A DNA stretch of 33,523 bases from a virus, in the IMG/VR virus record IMGVR_UViG_3300027859_000049, positions 1 through 33,523 of that record. The stretch is one strand, 5' to 3'. Of this stretch, positions 8,405-16,152 are shown piece by piece. The translations under genes and the position numbers were made by a program. Numbering within the stretch: the stretch's first letter is position 1; each line of letters begins with the position of its first letter. The notes beneath the pieces were generated by a model. That model searched no databases. It saw nothing but the letters and a program-made list of their open reading frames with translations, and was not told the origin of the DNA.

Positions 8405-10303
8405 CTATGTTATATCGACTACTTCACACACGTCACCAGAGCAAGCAAATGTTTGACTCGACTTCGTGTTATCTTCTTGTTCATACTCTGAAAGCTTAGT
8501 CCAGTCAAGCTTTTCTGGCATACATGATAGTAAATATTCATAGTCATGCTTACCACAATCTTGATAGGGTGCTTGCTGATAGGTATGGTCTGAGTGTGGT
8601 AGAAAAGATACACCTGACATTTCATCAAAGTGTTTATAGACAAAGGCTCCTACCTCAAGCCATTCATCATCACGCACTGATATTGTAACCGAGGGCTTAT
8701 GCTCACACCAATGGCGTTGGTAAGTGAGCCAAGTCTCTAGCTGTTCAATAGCAGTCATGTCGTTGCGTGTTATAGCATTCTCTGGTGATTTAACAGGGAA
8801 GCTGAACACAGTTGTAGTATCGCCCTTGAATACACAAGGCTCGTTAGGAACCTTCTGATCAATCATAAACTGTGTGAGGGGATCTTTATTATCACCTCGT
8901 ACAGTACGGATATAATATGGAGAGTGACGAGCATGTATACCACTGGCACTGTCAACGAGTTGTGAGACAGTACCCGAAGGCTTGACGCAGGTAATAGCAA
9001 CAGACTGAGGTATATCAAGCAACTCAGCGTATTCAAGATTAGTAGCCACTGCGACATTTCGTAGGTCATCTAGTACTCCTGCAAGTTTGTTATTAACTGT
9101 AGTCATTAATGGGTTGTCCATAATACCTGTTAGAGACACACCAAGCAGACGTTCTTCTTCCGTATTACGTTGCCACACTTTCCGCAAGTAAGGAAACTTT
9201 GTGTACGAGCTTTGGATTGTCCCAAGTATTGTGGCGAGTTTGACCTTACGCTCCAAGTCTTTAACCGAATCAGTGGCACGAACAACAACTTCCGTAAGAT
9301 TACAGAACTGGTAGGGTCTAAGTATGATTTCGCTACACGGATTAGTCCCGAACTGCCAGTCAGGATCACGCCTACCATACTTCGCAGCTTGTGCTTTACT
9401 TGCTTCACGATTGAATATACCTCTCTCTCCTGATTTACTTTCTACCAACGCAGTCCACTCACGCATGAATGTTTCTATGTCGGGCTTCTCTGTGTAGGAC
9501 ACACTGTTGTTAGCCAATGCTCTATGCGGTGCTGTTTCCCACCACTGTCCTGACTTAGCGTGACGCATACGATCATCACTCAGGTTAGACAAAGAGATCA
9601 TAGCACTACGTCTGACACCACCCACTACAACTATCTGTCCAATGAAGCACATCAAGTCGTGGCATTCCATAGAGGTAAGCTTACGGAACTGTGCTAACTT
9701 GAATGTTGTAACTGTGAAGTTAAACAACTCAACAAGAGGTGCAGGACCACTAGCCCTACCGCCAAACGTTTTAAGTCTAGCACCTGCAGGACGTATACGT
9801 GACACGTCCCACTTAGGTATCTCACCTGCCCACAGTAATGCTAGTAGTTGTCTGTATGCTTTAGCCCAACCTTCTTTGCTATCCTTGACAACAATCATAG
9901 TCTCACTCTCAAACAACTCAGGTACTTCTGGTAGCTGCTGTATAAACTGACGCTCAACACTGAAGCCCACACCTGTACCACAAAGCAAGATGAACATAGC
10001 TTCATCGAAAGACTTAGGGTCATCCACTGGTAGGTAGCTACAGTTATACCCTGCTGTGTTATCTCTTTCCAACGCAGCACCACTAGTCATCATGGCTCTC
10101 ATGCTTGGCATCACATCTAAGCTAAGTATAGCTTGTTCTATTTGATTAACCCATGAGTCGTTGCCTAGCTTGGGACGCACCACGTTATCAACGTAGCGTC
10201 CTACTGTCTCAGCCCATGACTCACGGCCCTTGCCATCTATGTACTTAGCATAGCGTGACTGGTGTATAAAACTCTGATAGTCTGTCGGTAGTAAGTTACT
10301 CAT
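8405..10303 (-). CDS. nrdJ: Class II (adenosylcobalamin-dependent) ribonucleotide reductase
   Basis: Monomeric class II reductase of the Lactobacillus leichmannii RTPR type, which reduces ribonucleotides to deoxyribonucleotides using a B12-generated radical. The key residues are all visible: Cys88 (GYNCSY) and Cys334 for the active-site disulphide pair, and Asn321, Cys323 and Glu325 in NPCSEI. The Cys323-Cys334 spacing of 11 equals C408-C419 of RTPR. The C-terminal redox pair Cys621/Cys626 (ACSGDVC) matches C731/C736. At 632 aa it is shorter than RTPR (739 aa), as is usual in phages. It supplies dNTPs for phage replication and makes the phage dependent on host cobalamin and thioredoxin. It starts inside the end of a small membrane-protein gene and lies two genes from MazG. 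Confidence 0.95.
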   Translation of the reverse strand: MSNLLPTDYQSFIHQSRYAKYIDGKGRESWAETVGRYVDNVVRPKLGNDSWVNQIEQAILSLDVMPSMRAMMTSGAALERDNTAGYNCSYLPVDDPKSFDEAMFILLCGTGVGFSVERQFIQQLPEVPELFESETMIVVKDSKEGWAKAYRQLLALLWAGEIPKWDVSRIRPAGARLKTFGGRASGPAPLVELFNFTVTTFKLAQFRKLTSMECHDLMCFIGQIVVVGGVRRSAMISLSNLSDDRMRHAKSGQWWETAPHRALANNSVSYTEKPDIETFMREWTALVESKSGERGIFNREASKAQAAKYGRRDPDWQFGTNPCSEIILRPYQFCNLTEVVVRATDSVKDLERKVKLATILGTIQSSYTKFPYLRKVWQRNTEEERLLGVSLTGIMDNPLMTTVNNKLAGVLDDLRNVAVATNLEYAELLDIPQSVAITCVKPSGTVSQLVDSASGIHARHSPYYIRTVRGDNKDPLTQFMIDQKVPNEPCVFKGDTTTVFSFPVKSPENAITRNDMTAIEQLETWLTYQRHWCEHKPSVTISVRDDEWLEVGAFVYKHFDEMSGVSFLPHSDHTYQQAPYQDCGKHDYEYLLSCMPEKLDWTKLSEYEQEDNTKSSQTFACSGDVCEVVDIT

Positions 10304-10451
10304 TTAATCCTCCGTTGTTCCAAGGGTAGCATGGAACTATGCTTTGTTTACAATACTTCTTGTTGTCCACCAGTAACACTGGCAATACTACTATTACGAA
10401 TATACAAAATAAGACGGGCCATATCAAGCCCTTGGTAGTACAATAGTTCAT
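10296..10451 (-). CDS. Small single-TM protein (51 aa)
   Basis: The ATG overlaps the stop of the previous tiny gene (ATGA), and the 3' end overlaps the RNR start by eight bases. The segment LIWPVLFCIFVIVVLPVLLV (residues 9-28) is one clear transmembrane helix. The C-terminal part has two Cys (YCKQSIVPCYPW) that would face the periplasm if the N-terminus is inside. The RNR ribosome binding site (GGAGG) lies within its end, so the two may be translationally coupled. Function unknown. Confidence 0.6.
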   Translation of the reverse strand: MNYCTTKGLIWPVLFCIFVIVVLPVLLVDNKKYCKQSIVPCYPWNNGGLNE

Positions 10452-10546
10452 TTATAATCCCTCGTAAAAACCCATATAGCCCCTACAATTATACAGAACA
10501 ATAAAATCATAGCTTTATAAATCTCTGTCATAGATGGATCAATCAT
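10448..10546 (-). CDS. Tiny single-TM protein (32 aa)
   Basis: The ATG overlaps the MazG stop (ATGA) and its own stop overlaps the next ATG, so it sits exactly in the coupled chain. Residues 13-27 (MILLFCIIVGAIWVF) are a transmembrane helix flanked by acidic (outside-like) and basic (TRDYK) ends. The perfect fit to both overlapping junctions is the main evidence that so short a frame is real. Function unknown. Confidence 0.55.
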   Translation of the reverse strand: MIDPSMTEIYKAMILLFCIIVGAIWVFTRDYK

Positions 10547-10899
10547 CTGTTGTCTCCACTTCCTTGTATAGTTCCTCTCTCCTGTCTACTCTTCAGCTTA
10601 GACAAGTTCTTCAATGCCACCTCTGCCATGTCTATCTCTAGGTCACGACACAGTGCAGCAATATACCACAGCACATCACCAATCTCTGCAGCTATAGCAT
10701 CTTTGTTGAACGTACCATCACGCAACATCTTCTTGACCTTTCCCTGTACCTCACCTGCCTCATTACCCAAGCCCAACGCAGGGTAGATGATAGGGTCAGT
10801 ATAGATAGCAGTCTTCACTGCTTCCTGTTGGTAGTACCCCATGTCCATGATAGGTGATTGCATATCTGCAAAGTGGTCTATGTCTTCCTTTGTTATCAT
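10543..10899 (-). CDS. mazG: MazG-like nucleotide pyrophosphohydrolase
   Basis: A 118-aa all-alpha NTP pyrophosphatase-like protein. The metal-binding pattern is visible: ExxE at Glu47/Glu50 in GNEAGEVQGKVKK and ExxD at Glu72/Asp75 in AAEIGDVLWYIAAL. The family hydrolyses (d)NTPs to monophosphates. Phage versions are thought to recycle nucleotides or clean the pool, and an earlier idea is that they lower host ppGpp. Its place between DUF3310 and the B12-dependent reductase fits nucleotide metabolism. Start ATG 10899 overlaps the upstream stop. It is shorter than full bacterial MazG, having one domain as usual in phages. Confidence 0.9.
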   Translation of the reverse strand: MITKEDIDHFADMQSPIMDMGYYQQEAVKTAIYTDPIIYPALGLGNEAGEVQGKVKKMLRDGTFNKDAIAAEIGDVLWYIAALCRDLEIDMAEVALKNLSKLKSRQERGTIQGSGDNR

Positions 10900-11066
10900 T
10901 GTCTCTCCTTAACCATTAAATTATGTATTCTAATATCATCTACATCATGCATGAGATTACTTACTAAGTCATGCACATCTTCTACGTGTCCTTCTTCGTG
11001 AGCAGATAAAAAGTTATTTTCTTCATCTACCTCCATCATGTACGTAACACTAAACTTACGTTTCAT
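10896..11066 (-). CDS. Small acidic protein of unknown function (56 aa)
   Basis: Both ends are ATGA overlaps, with the DUF3310 gene upstream and MazG downstream, which supports a real gene. After a basic start (MKRKFSVTYMMEVDEEN) the protein is rich in Asp, Glu and His (EEGHVEDVHDLVSNLMHDVD). The spaced acidic residues and histidines could bind metal, but no known motif is clear. It ends in a GGAGA ribosome binding site for mazG. Confidence 0.6.
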   Translation of the reverse strand: MKRKFSVTYMMEVDEENNFLSAHEEGHVEDVHDLVSNLMHDVDDIRIHNLMVKERQ

Positions 11067-11359
11067 TTGTGCTTCTCTTTGTATACTTCAATAAGTTTAT
11101 TCAAATACCATTGTGCCTTTTGTAAATCTTCTAAGCCACCCTTGTAGTCATACCTCCATACGTACTTCAGTATGTTGCCCTGCAGGTAGCCCTCTTTGTT
11201 GTGGTTAGTTGCAGCCATGATAGCATCAATGCATTCTACTCCACCCTTGTTGTAATGCGGTGGGCTGTTCACTAAGTCTTCTTGCATGTTATCCCAATCC
11301 TTGAACAATTCTTCTACATCAAAATCTAAATCAAACTCTTCTTCTAAATCTTTACTCAT
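11063..11359 (-). CDS. DUF3310 protein
   Basis: The C-terminal two thirds match the DUF3310 signature found in many phages: SPPHYNKGGVECIDAI (residues 32-47), then GNILKYVWRYDYKGGLEDL (61-79) and KAQWYLNKLIEVY (81-93). The N-terminus is an acidic extension (EEEFDLDFDVEELF). The family is sometimes labelled nucleotide kinase-like, but its biochemistry is not settled. It lies within the nucleotide-metabolism group (MazG, RNR), and its start overlaps the preceding stop (ATGA). Confidence 0.88.
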   Translation of the reverse strand: MSKDLEEEFDLDFDVEELFKDWDNMQEDLVNSPPHYNKGGVECIDAIMAATNHNKEGYLQGNILKYVWRYDYKGGLEDLQKAQWYLNKLIEVYKEKHK

Positions 11360-11712
11360 GCTTCACCTAATGTCTTTGTCCATTTAGTTAACTTGATTAC
11401 GTTACCGTCTGTGGTATAATCCATTTCTTTGTCTACTTCAAGTTCTGATTCAGCATAAGCTTTAGGAAACATTTCTTTTAGTAGTTCATGTCTGGAGTCT
11501 TCAAAGTAATCAAACAGTTCTGGGAACTGCTCTAACACATTTATACATGAAGCCATTGTTAAAGCCAAGTCCATAGCTGCCCTTGTAGCTAGAGGGTGAC
11601 TAGCATTACCAAAGACTAAACCTGTCTTAAGTTCACCACTCCAGTCACCATCTTCTCCTATGTCAGGCTTTATGATTATAGCAACTTCATCGTCTTCTAT
11701 TTCGTGACCCAT
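11356..11712 (-). CDS. Unknown early phage protein (118 aa)
   Basis: The start overlaps the endonuclease I stop (TAATG) and its own stop overlaps the DUF3310 start. The protein is acidic overall, with a helical middle (HPLATRAAMDLALTMASCIN, residues about 39-58) and a C-terminus ending in KWTKTLGEA. There are no Cys clusters, membrane segments or recognised catalytic motifs. Coupled to the resolvase gene, so an accessory role in DNA processing is conceivable, but nothing in the sequence shows it. Confidence 0.6.
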   Translation of the reverse strand: MGHEIEDDEVAIIIKPDIGEDGDWSGELKTGLVFGNASHPLATRAAMDLALTMASCINVLEQFPELFDYFEDSRHELLKEMFPKAYAESELEVDKEMDYTTDGNVIKLTKWTKTLGEA

Positions 11713-12143
11713 TAGGATCTCCTTTTAACTGTGACACGCTGATGTTTCATCCGCTTGCCTTTTTCTAGTAGCCACCCTTCAGGTATAACACGATGCGCCC
11801 ACTTGAAGTTCTTCTGTTCACACCAATCACAGTACCTAGACTTAGCTCCTTTGTACAACCTGGATCTGGCATTGCTAAATACGAATCTTATATCTAACTT
11901 AGGATGCTGTCTCTGTATCTCAAGATGTTTTTTTCTATCTGCAGAACTAAATATTCCTTTTGTTTCTATTATGATACCGTTGTCTAACTCAAAGTCTGGT
12001 GTGTATGTACGATAGCGTAAGTCTTCCCACTCTATCTTTATCTTCTCATACTCTACCGTCCTCTGTCTAGTCTTGAGGAAAGCAGCAGCCTCTTCTTCAA
12101 GGCCACTACGGTATAACCTTTTATTATGTTTCCTCTTCGTCAC
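11712..12143 (-). CDS. T7 endonuclease I-like Holliday-junction resolvase
   Basis: Close match to T7 gp3, which cleaves branched DNA and degrades host DNA. RSGLEEEAAAFL corresponds to RSGLEDKVSKQL, TYTPDFELDNGI to TYTPDFLLPNGI and IIETKGIF to VETKGLW. The catalytic set of T7 (E20, D55, E65, K67) appears here as Glu16, Asp51, Glu61 and Lys63 from a GTG start. RKKHLEIQRQHPKLDIRFVF and LYKGAKSRY also align with T7. There is no ATG: GTG at 12143 is my choice, and TTG at 12149 would add two residues. It overlaps the end of the small upstream gene by 20 bases. At 143 aa it has the family's usual length (149 in T7). Confidence 0.95.
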   Translation of the reverse strand: MTKRKHNKRLYRSGLEEEAAAFLKTRQRTVEYEKIKIEWEDLRYRTYTPDFELDNGIIIETKGIFSSADRKKHLEIQRQHPKLDIRFVFSNARSRLYKGAKSRYCDWCEQKNFKWAHRVIPEGWLLEKGKRMKHQRVTVKRRS

Positions 12144-12327
12144 TGCCAATTAACTTCTTCAACAATATTAACTTACGATCATTTAATAATGAACTAATGT
12201 ACAAAGATCTTTCAACTTCTCTTTGCAAGTTTAATACTTCAGAGTATACTTGAACTTGCTCTTCAGTAAAATCATCTGTCTGTAGTTCTACTTCTTTATC
12301 TTCTACCTTAACTGTAATTTTAGCCAC
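12124..12327 (-). CDS. Small acidic helical protein, GTG start (67 aa)
   Basis: GTG start with AGGAG six bases upstream, overlapping the end of the nuclease gene by eight bases. An N-terminal beta-like stretch (MAKITVKVEDKEVELQ) leads into long helices (TEEQVQVYSEVLNLQREVER) and a KLILLKKLIG segment with an acidic tail SDEEET. No motif is recognised. It lies between two nucleases and could be an accessory subunit; that is inference from position only. Confidence 0.62.
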   Translation of the reverse strand: MAKITVKVEDKEVELQTDDFTEEQVQVYSEVLNLQREVERSLYISSLLNDRKLILLKKLIGSDEEET

Positions 12328-13180
12328 TGCTATCTCCTATAAATATGTAATCTACTTCTGGTTTAATCTTAGCTTTAGATACCTTTGAAGGTAATGTCTT
12401 TAAATTGTCCCAACATTTATATTTAAAGTTGCACCATTTGCAACCAGTATCCAAAACTAAATTGCCAGATGGCTTGTTTCTATATGTCTCAGGCACAGGC
12501 TTAAAGCATCTTTCAAACGGCTCATCTTTCTCTATATAATTTACCGTTTCTTGGATGTCCTGAATCACCTTCTCAGAGTCAACCTCCTCGGCACTGACAT
12601 ACTTAAACTCACCGTTGCCTTTATTGACCACCCACCAACCGCCTACTTCTTTTCCTGCGGCCTTAGAATAGCCCACTAATTGTGGTATGTAACCGAAGCC
12701 ATCACCCTTCTGTAAAGACTCAAAGCTATCGAACTTGTTATTGTATGACCAAGGTGATGCAGACTTTACATCATCTATCTTGCCATCCATTTCCATGTCG
12801 TACTCACCGTTGATCTCCTGTCCATCAGGTAGCTTGAGCGTGACATTATCGTTGTCTTTGAACTCAGCACCTGCTGCACGTAGTAGTCCTTTGAACACAG
12901 CCTCAACAATATCACCAAGGATCATGTTCATCAGGAAGTGTGGAGGTAGTGGTATCTTATCTTCAGGATCATTCTTCTCAAACCACAACTGGCACTTAGG
13001 TCTGCCTATGTTAGACATACGTAGCTTGAACTCTTCCCGTGGTGGAGAGTTAAACTGTTTGTCCATAGCAGCCTTGACATCGGAGGCAACCTGAGTGGCT
13101 ACCTCCTCTGTCATAGTAGCTTCACCCTTCATGGCCTTTTGCAAATAGCTGAAGACCTGTAGTTCAGCAGGGTGGTTCAT
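12320..13180 (-). CDS. Cas4/RecB-like PD-(D/E)XK nuclease with probable 4Fe-4S cluster
   Basis: 286 aa. The nuclease core is readable: Glu93 in GDIVEAVF, Asp128 in GEYDMEMDG, the Asp137-x-Lys139 pair in IDDVKSA, and the QxxxY motif Gln167/Tyr171 in IPQLVGYSKA. Four cysteines are placed as in Cas4, AddB and Dna2 iron-sulphur nucleases: one ahead of the core (Cys63, PKCQLWF) and three after it (Cys247, Cys250, Cys256 in CKWCNFKYKC). It probably acts as a DNA exonuclease or flap nuclease in replication or recombination, next to a likely single-strand binding protein and endonuclease I. No CRISPR array or other cas genes are present, so a Cas4 role in spacer acquisition is not indicated. The start overlaps the previous stop (TAATG). 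Confidence 0.88.
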   Translation of the reverse strand: MNHPAELQVFSYLQKAMKGEATMTEEVATQVASDVKAAMDKQFNSPPREEFKLRMSNIGRPKCQLWFEKNDPEDKIPLPPHFLMNMILGDIVEAVFKGLLRAAGAEFKDNDNVTLKLPDGQEINGEYDMEMDGKIDDVKSASPWSYNNKFDSFESLQKGDGFGYIPQLVGYSKAAGKEVGGWWVVNKGNGEFKYVSAEEVDSEKVIQDIQETVNYIEKDEPFERCFKPVPETYRNKPSGNLVLDTGCKWCNFKYKCWDNLKTLPSKVSKAKIKPEVDYIFIGDSSG

Positions 13181-14058
13181 TAGTCAGCTACCTCCACGAA
13201 GTCATTATTAAGTATCTCACCGACAAGTTCTGCGTCTTCATCAGCATGAGCTTTGGCACGTTCATGGTGCAGATCTAGGATCTTACCATTGTTATACTCA
13301 ATAAGTTCTAGGAAGTCTTTGAGTGTGTCGTTGTCTGTATTGCTAATCTCACAAGGCACACCTAGTTTAGCACTTAACTTACCAAACTTAGCACCACTGG
13401 CTACTGTTCCAGTGACACCTTCGAGTTCTATTGTAGACATGATTGGTAGTAAGTTTTTCTTTTTAAGGTGTGACATTACACCAGTAATACTTTTCTTACT
13501 ATCATTGTTCTTTATGTCCATAACAAAAGGTAAATCAATTACATCATCTACAGTATTACCCTGTTCATTTATAGGGTTCTTCATTGTAACTGTACCATAC
13601 ATAATATTAACAAGCTTCACTGAACGTATAACCTGTTTAGTTTCTTCAGGCAAAGAATCAAAGTCTTCAATGTAACCTGCAGGTCTACCCAAGTTTAAGC
13701 CACCAATGCTATCTTTTAAATCGCCATTGGTATTGTTAGCCATGACAGACTTTTCCATTTCTTCTGTCTCACTATTCCAACGTTGAAACTGTCTGCGTTG
13801 TACAAACACACGTACTGTAGCAGTCTCGCTATATACTGTTTTATCTCCAGTATCTAACTTGAATGAACCGATAGGTACTACCTCAGTCTTTATCATTTTA
13901 CCATTGAGTTCTACTTCACCCATGATAGGTTGCATTTGTTGTAGCGATAGACGTGCAATCGTAGGCATCAATGTACCCTCAGAAGTTGAGGATGATACAC
14001 CCATTAGTTCAGCCATTGATTGACCACGTTCATTTGCTATTGATAGTTCTGTACTCAT
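13180..14058 (-). CDS. Probable replication protein, candidate single-strand DNA-binding protein (292 aa)
   Basis: No clear family. The protein has beta-rich segments (MGEVELNGKMIKTEVVPIGS, TVRVFVQRRQFQRW, VNIMYGTVTMK, GVTGTVASGAKFGKLSAKLG) and an acidic tail (HADEDAELVGEILNNDF), a feature of single-strand binding proteins such as T7 gp2.5. It lies directly after the DNA polymerase and before the iron-sulphur nuclease. A strong promoter-like site sits 35 bases upstream of its ATG (14093-14120, minus strand), with a good AAGGA ribosome binding site, so it may be expressed more than its neighbours, as expected for a coating protein. A recombination mediator is the alternative. Function inferred. 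Confidence 0.6.
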   Translation of the reverse strand: MSTELSIANERGQSMAELMGVSSSTSEGTLMPTIARLSLQQMQPIMGEVELNGKMIKTEVVPIGSFKLDTGDKTVYSETATVRVFVQRRQFQRWNSETEEMEKSVMANNTNGDLKDSIGGLNLGRPAGYIEDFDSLPEETKQVIRSVKLVNIMYGTVTMKNPINEQGNTVDDVIDLPFVMDIKNNDSKKSITGVMSHLKKKNLLPIMSTIELEGVTGTVASGAKFGKLSAKLGVPCEISNTDNDTLKDFLELIEYNNGKILDLHHERAKAHADEDAELVGEILNNDFVEVAD

Positions 14059-14092
14059 TCTATATCCTTTTTATAGAGTCAAAGATTTCTTA

Positions 14093-14120
14093 GTTATACA
14101 CTATATATCAACTGTGTCAA
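14093..14120 (-). promoter_or_regulatory. Sigma70-like promoter with GACAC-N12-GTGTA dyad, ahead of the SSB-like gene
   Basis: On the minus strand, TTGACA and TATAAC are 16 bases apart. They are joined in the pattern TTGACAC-N12-GTGTATAACT, the same arrangement as the rightward promoter at 25031-25058. The site overlaps the last codons of the DNA polymerase gene, and the expected start point falls just ahead of the AAGGATATAGA leader of the gene starting at 14058. Agreement of both boxes, spacing and flanking bases with the other promoter makes chance unlikely. Confidence 0.75.
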
Positions 14121-16152
14121 GCCAATTCTTTCCTATTTTTGCTTCTAATAGCATAGGCACATTCATTTCAATTCCGTATGTCTCCTCTATTATTTTGTTT
14201 AAGTCTTGGTTCATAGTCCACACCATAGATAACACTAAGTCTTTCTCGTCTGGATGGACATCAACCACCATAGAATCGTGTACAGTATTAACTAAACACG
14301 ACTTCATGTGTCGTAAACGTTCATGCATTTCATTCAGTACCACTGGCACTACATCACCAGTAGCAAAGCCTTGCACTGGATAGTTCTTTATCATAGTGAA
14401 GTGAGTAGGTACACCACTTTCTCTTCTTACTACATCAGGGAAAGCATACTGTCTGCCTGATACGTTTGTTATCTTGAGAAAGCGTAGTGCTTCGTCAGCT
14501 AGATTACTATGCCATCTGGCTATGCCTCTGTACTTTTGGGTGAAGTGGGTGTAGTAGGTAGCCTCAGCTTTTGTGCGTCCGTAACCGCTTGCTCCAAAGA
14601 GTGGTGCAAACGTGTGTTCCTTAGCTTCTTGACGTGTTGTTGGTTGTCCTGCATCAGTAATAACTTTTGCTGTGTAAGCATGTACATCGAAACCATCTGC
14701 AATTTCTTGTATCGCTGTGTCATCCTGTGCCAAGAACGCTGCTGTCCTAAATTCGAGTTGTGCAAAGTCGGCCTCCATAATTAATCCGTTGTCAAATCTT
14801 GATACAAATACTTTCTTTACTGGGAATGTTCCCCCTCTAGGCATGTTCTGCATGTTTGGATTTCTTCCACTGAAACGTCCAGTGGCTGTAATATGCTGAG
14901 TAAGTCCAACGTGCAGGAAGGAGCTTGCCTTAGTGTAGCTCCGTATTCCGTTGACAAAAGCAGATAGATAGCTGCTGATAGCGTTATGACGTTTAAGATC
15001 AGAAAGGAAATCAGAAGCTTCGTCCATTCTATTTTGTTTAGCAGTTGAAGAAAGTACATCTAGCTCATCCTTTCCTGTGTTAAATCCATTAGCACTGACC
15101 CACTTCTTGTTTGGTGCAGTAAAGCGTAGCCCTGCTATTTGTTTAGTGTCTTTTAGTTTGTAACCTTTCGCATTACAATCTTTGCATTTATTAGGTCTTG
15201 CAAACTTTGTTCCATCTTTCTTAAGTTTATATACTTTACCTTGCCCCTCGCAACTAGGGCAGGTGTATGCCGAAGTCCTGTAGATCGGGGACGAGTTGGC
15301 AGCAACGGCATCCTTAAACTCTTCTTGTGTCGATGTGAACTCGAAGAGATCAGCCCATTCCTTTTTGTCGTGTACCCTTCTGGAAAATAAGACTTGCGAT
15401 TTCTGTTCAGGTGAACGCAGGTTAATCGGAGTGTCGCCCATAACTTCCCTGACTTTCTTTTGTAGTCTTGTTTCAATCTCCGCTTTCTCATTCTCATACT
15501 CCTTTGCTACTCGTTCCAACTCTTGAAGATCGACTTTGAATCCTGCCATATAGATTTCGGTAAGGGTTTTGCAGGTATTGAAGGTAACTCTTTTGACTGT
15601 ACTAAGGGACGCTGCTTCGGGAAGTGAAAAGTCTCGCTCTTGGGCATGGAACAACTCGCAAGTAGTAAGCAAGTCATGCTCAAGATAAAAGCAGAGTTCT
15701 TCCAATGGTATCTCGTTTGTGTTCTTACCTTCTTTGAAATACTTTTTAAGTGTATCATCCTTCTGTACCTTTAGTTGTCTACGTTCTGCACAAGCCTGGA
15801 GGCTCAGTCCATTCCTTTGTCCACGATCTAGTATATACTCAGCAAGCATGGTGTCATAGATAGCACCGTCATACTTGAAGCCACACTCCCACAGCCACAT
15901 CAAGTCGTGCTGTGCGTTATGCATAATCAGTAGCTTGGTATTGTCCAGTGTCCACTGTATGTCTAGTCTTTGAAAACCTGTGAAGTCAGTAGCTTCATTG
16001 TGATCCAGTGTCTTGATAGTAAGCGTAGCTTTAGGATCATCTGCATCAAGCATACCAACCTGTACCAAATGATTGGTAGCCTCAAAGGGGTCCATGTGTG
16101 CCTTGCCATCACGATGTGTGACGGTGTTCTCTACATCTAATACCAACCTCAT
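14101..16152 (-). CDS. polA: Family A DNA polymerase with 3'-5' exonuclease and DnaJ-like zinc motif insertion
   Basis: 683-aa replicative polymerase. Exonuclease motifs: Exo I Asp6/Glu8 (LVLDVENT), Exo II Asn79/Asp83 (HNAQHDL), Exo III Tyr156/Asp160 (YLEHD). Polymerase motifs: A with Asp462 (MEADFAQLEFR), B with Arg507, Lys511, Phe515 and Phe519 (RQEAKEHTFAPLFG), C with His625/Asp626 (VHDSMVV). Between the two parts, residues 298-333 carry CPSCEGQGKV and CKDCNAKGYK, two CxxCx(G/A)xG motifs of the DnaJ cysteine-rich kind. As I recall, a partial DnaJ domain in this place was reported for the polymerase of SAR116 phage HMO-2011. At the position of E. coli Pol I Phe762 the residue is Phe, and at Tyr766 it is Phe. 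The start overlaps the helicase stop (ATGA). Confidence 0.95.
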   Translation of the reverse strand: MRLVLDVENTVTHRDGKAHMDPFEATNHLVQVGMLDADDPKATLTIKTLDHNEATDFTGFQRLDIQWTLDNTKLLIMHNAQHDLMWLWECGFKYDGAIYDTMLAEYILDRGQRNGLSLQACAERRQLKVQKDDTLKKYFKEGKNTNEIPLEELCFYLEHDLLTTCELFHAQERDFSLPEAASLSTVKRVTFNTCKTLTEIYMAGFKVDLQELERVAKEYENEKAEIETRLQKKVREVMGDTPINLRSPEQKSQVLFSRRVHDKKEWADLFEFTSTQEEFKDAVAANSSPIYRTSAYTCPSCEGQGKVYKLKKDGTKFARPNKCKDCNAKGYKLKDTKQIAGLRFTAPNKKWVSANGFNTGKDELDVLSSTAKQNRMDEASDFLSDLKRHNAISSYLSAFVNGIRSYTKASSFLHVGLTQHITATGRFSGRNPNMQNMPRGGTFPVKKVFVSRFDNGLIMEADFAQLEFRTAAFLAQDDTAIQEIADGFDVHAYTAKVITDAGQPTTRQEAKEHTFAPLFGASGYGRTKAEATYYTHFTQKYRGIARWHSNLADEALRFLKITNVSGRQYAFPDVVRRESGVPTHFTMIKNYPVQGFATGDVVPVVLNEMHERLRHMKSCLVNTVHDSMVVDVHPDEKDLVLSMVWTMNQDLNKIIEETYGIEMNVPMLLEAKIGKNWLDTVDI

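Noticed and set aside
12320-13180. CRISPR-Cas locus suggested by the Cas4-like nuclease
   Set aside because: No repeat-spacer array and no other cas gene in the window; the neighbours are replication genes.
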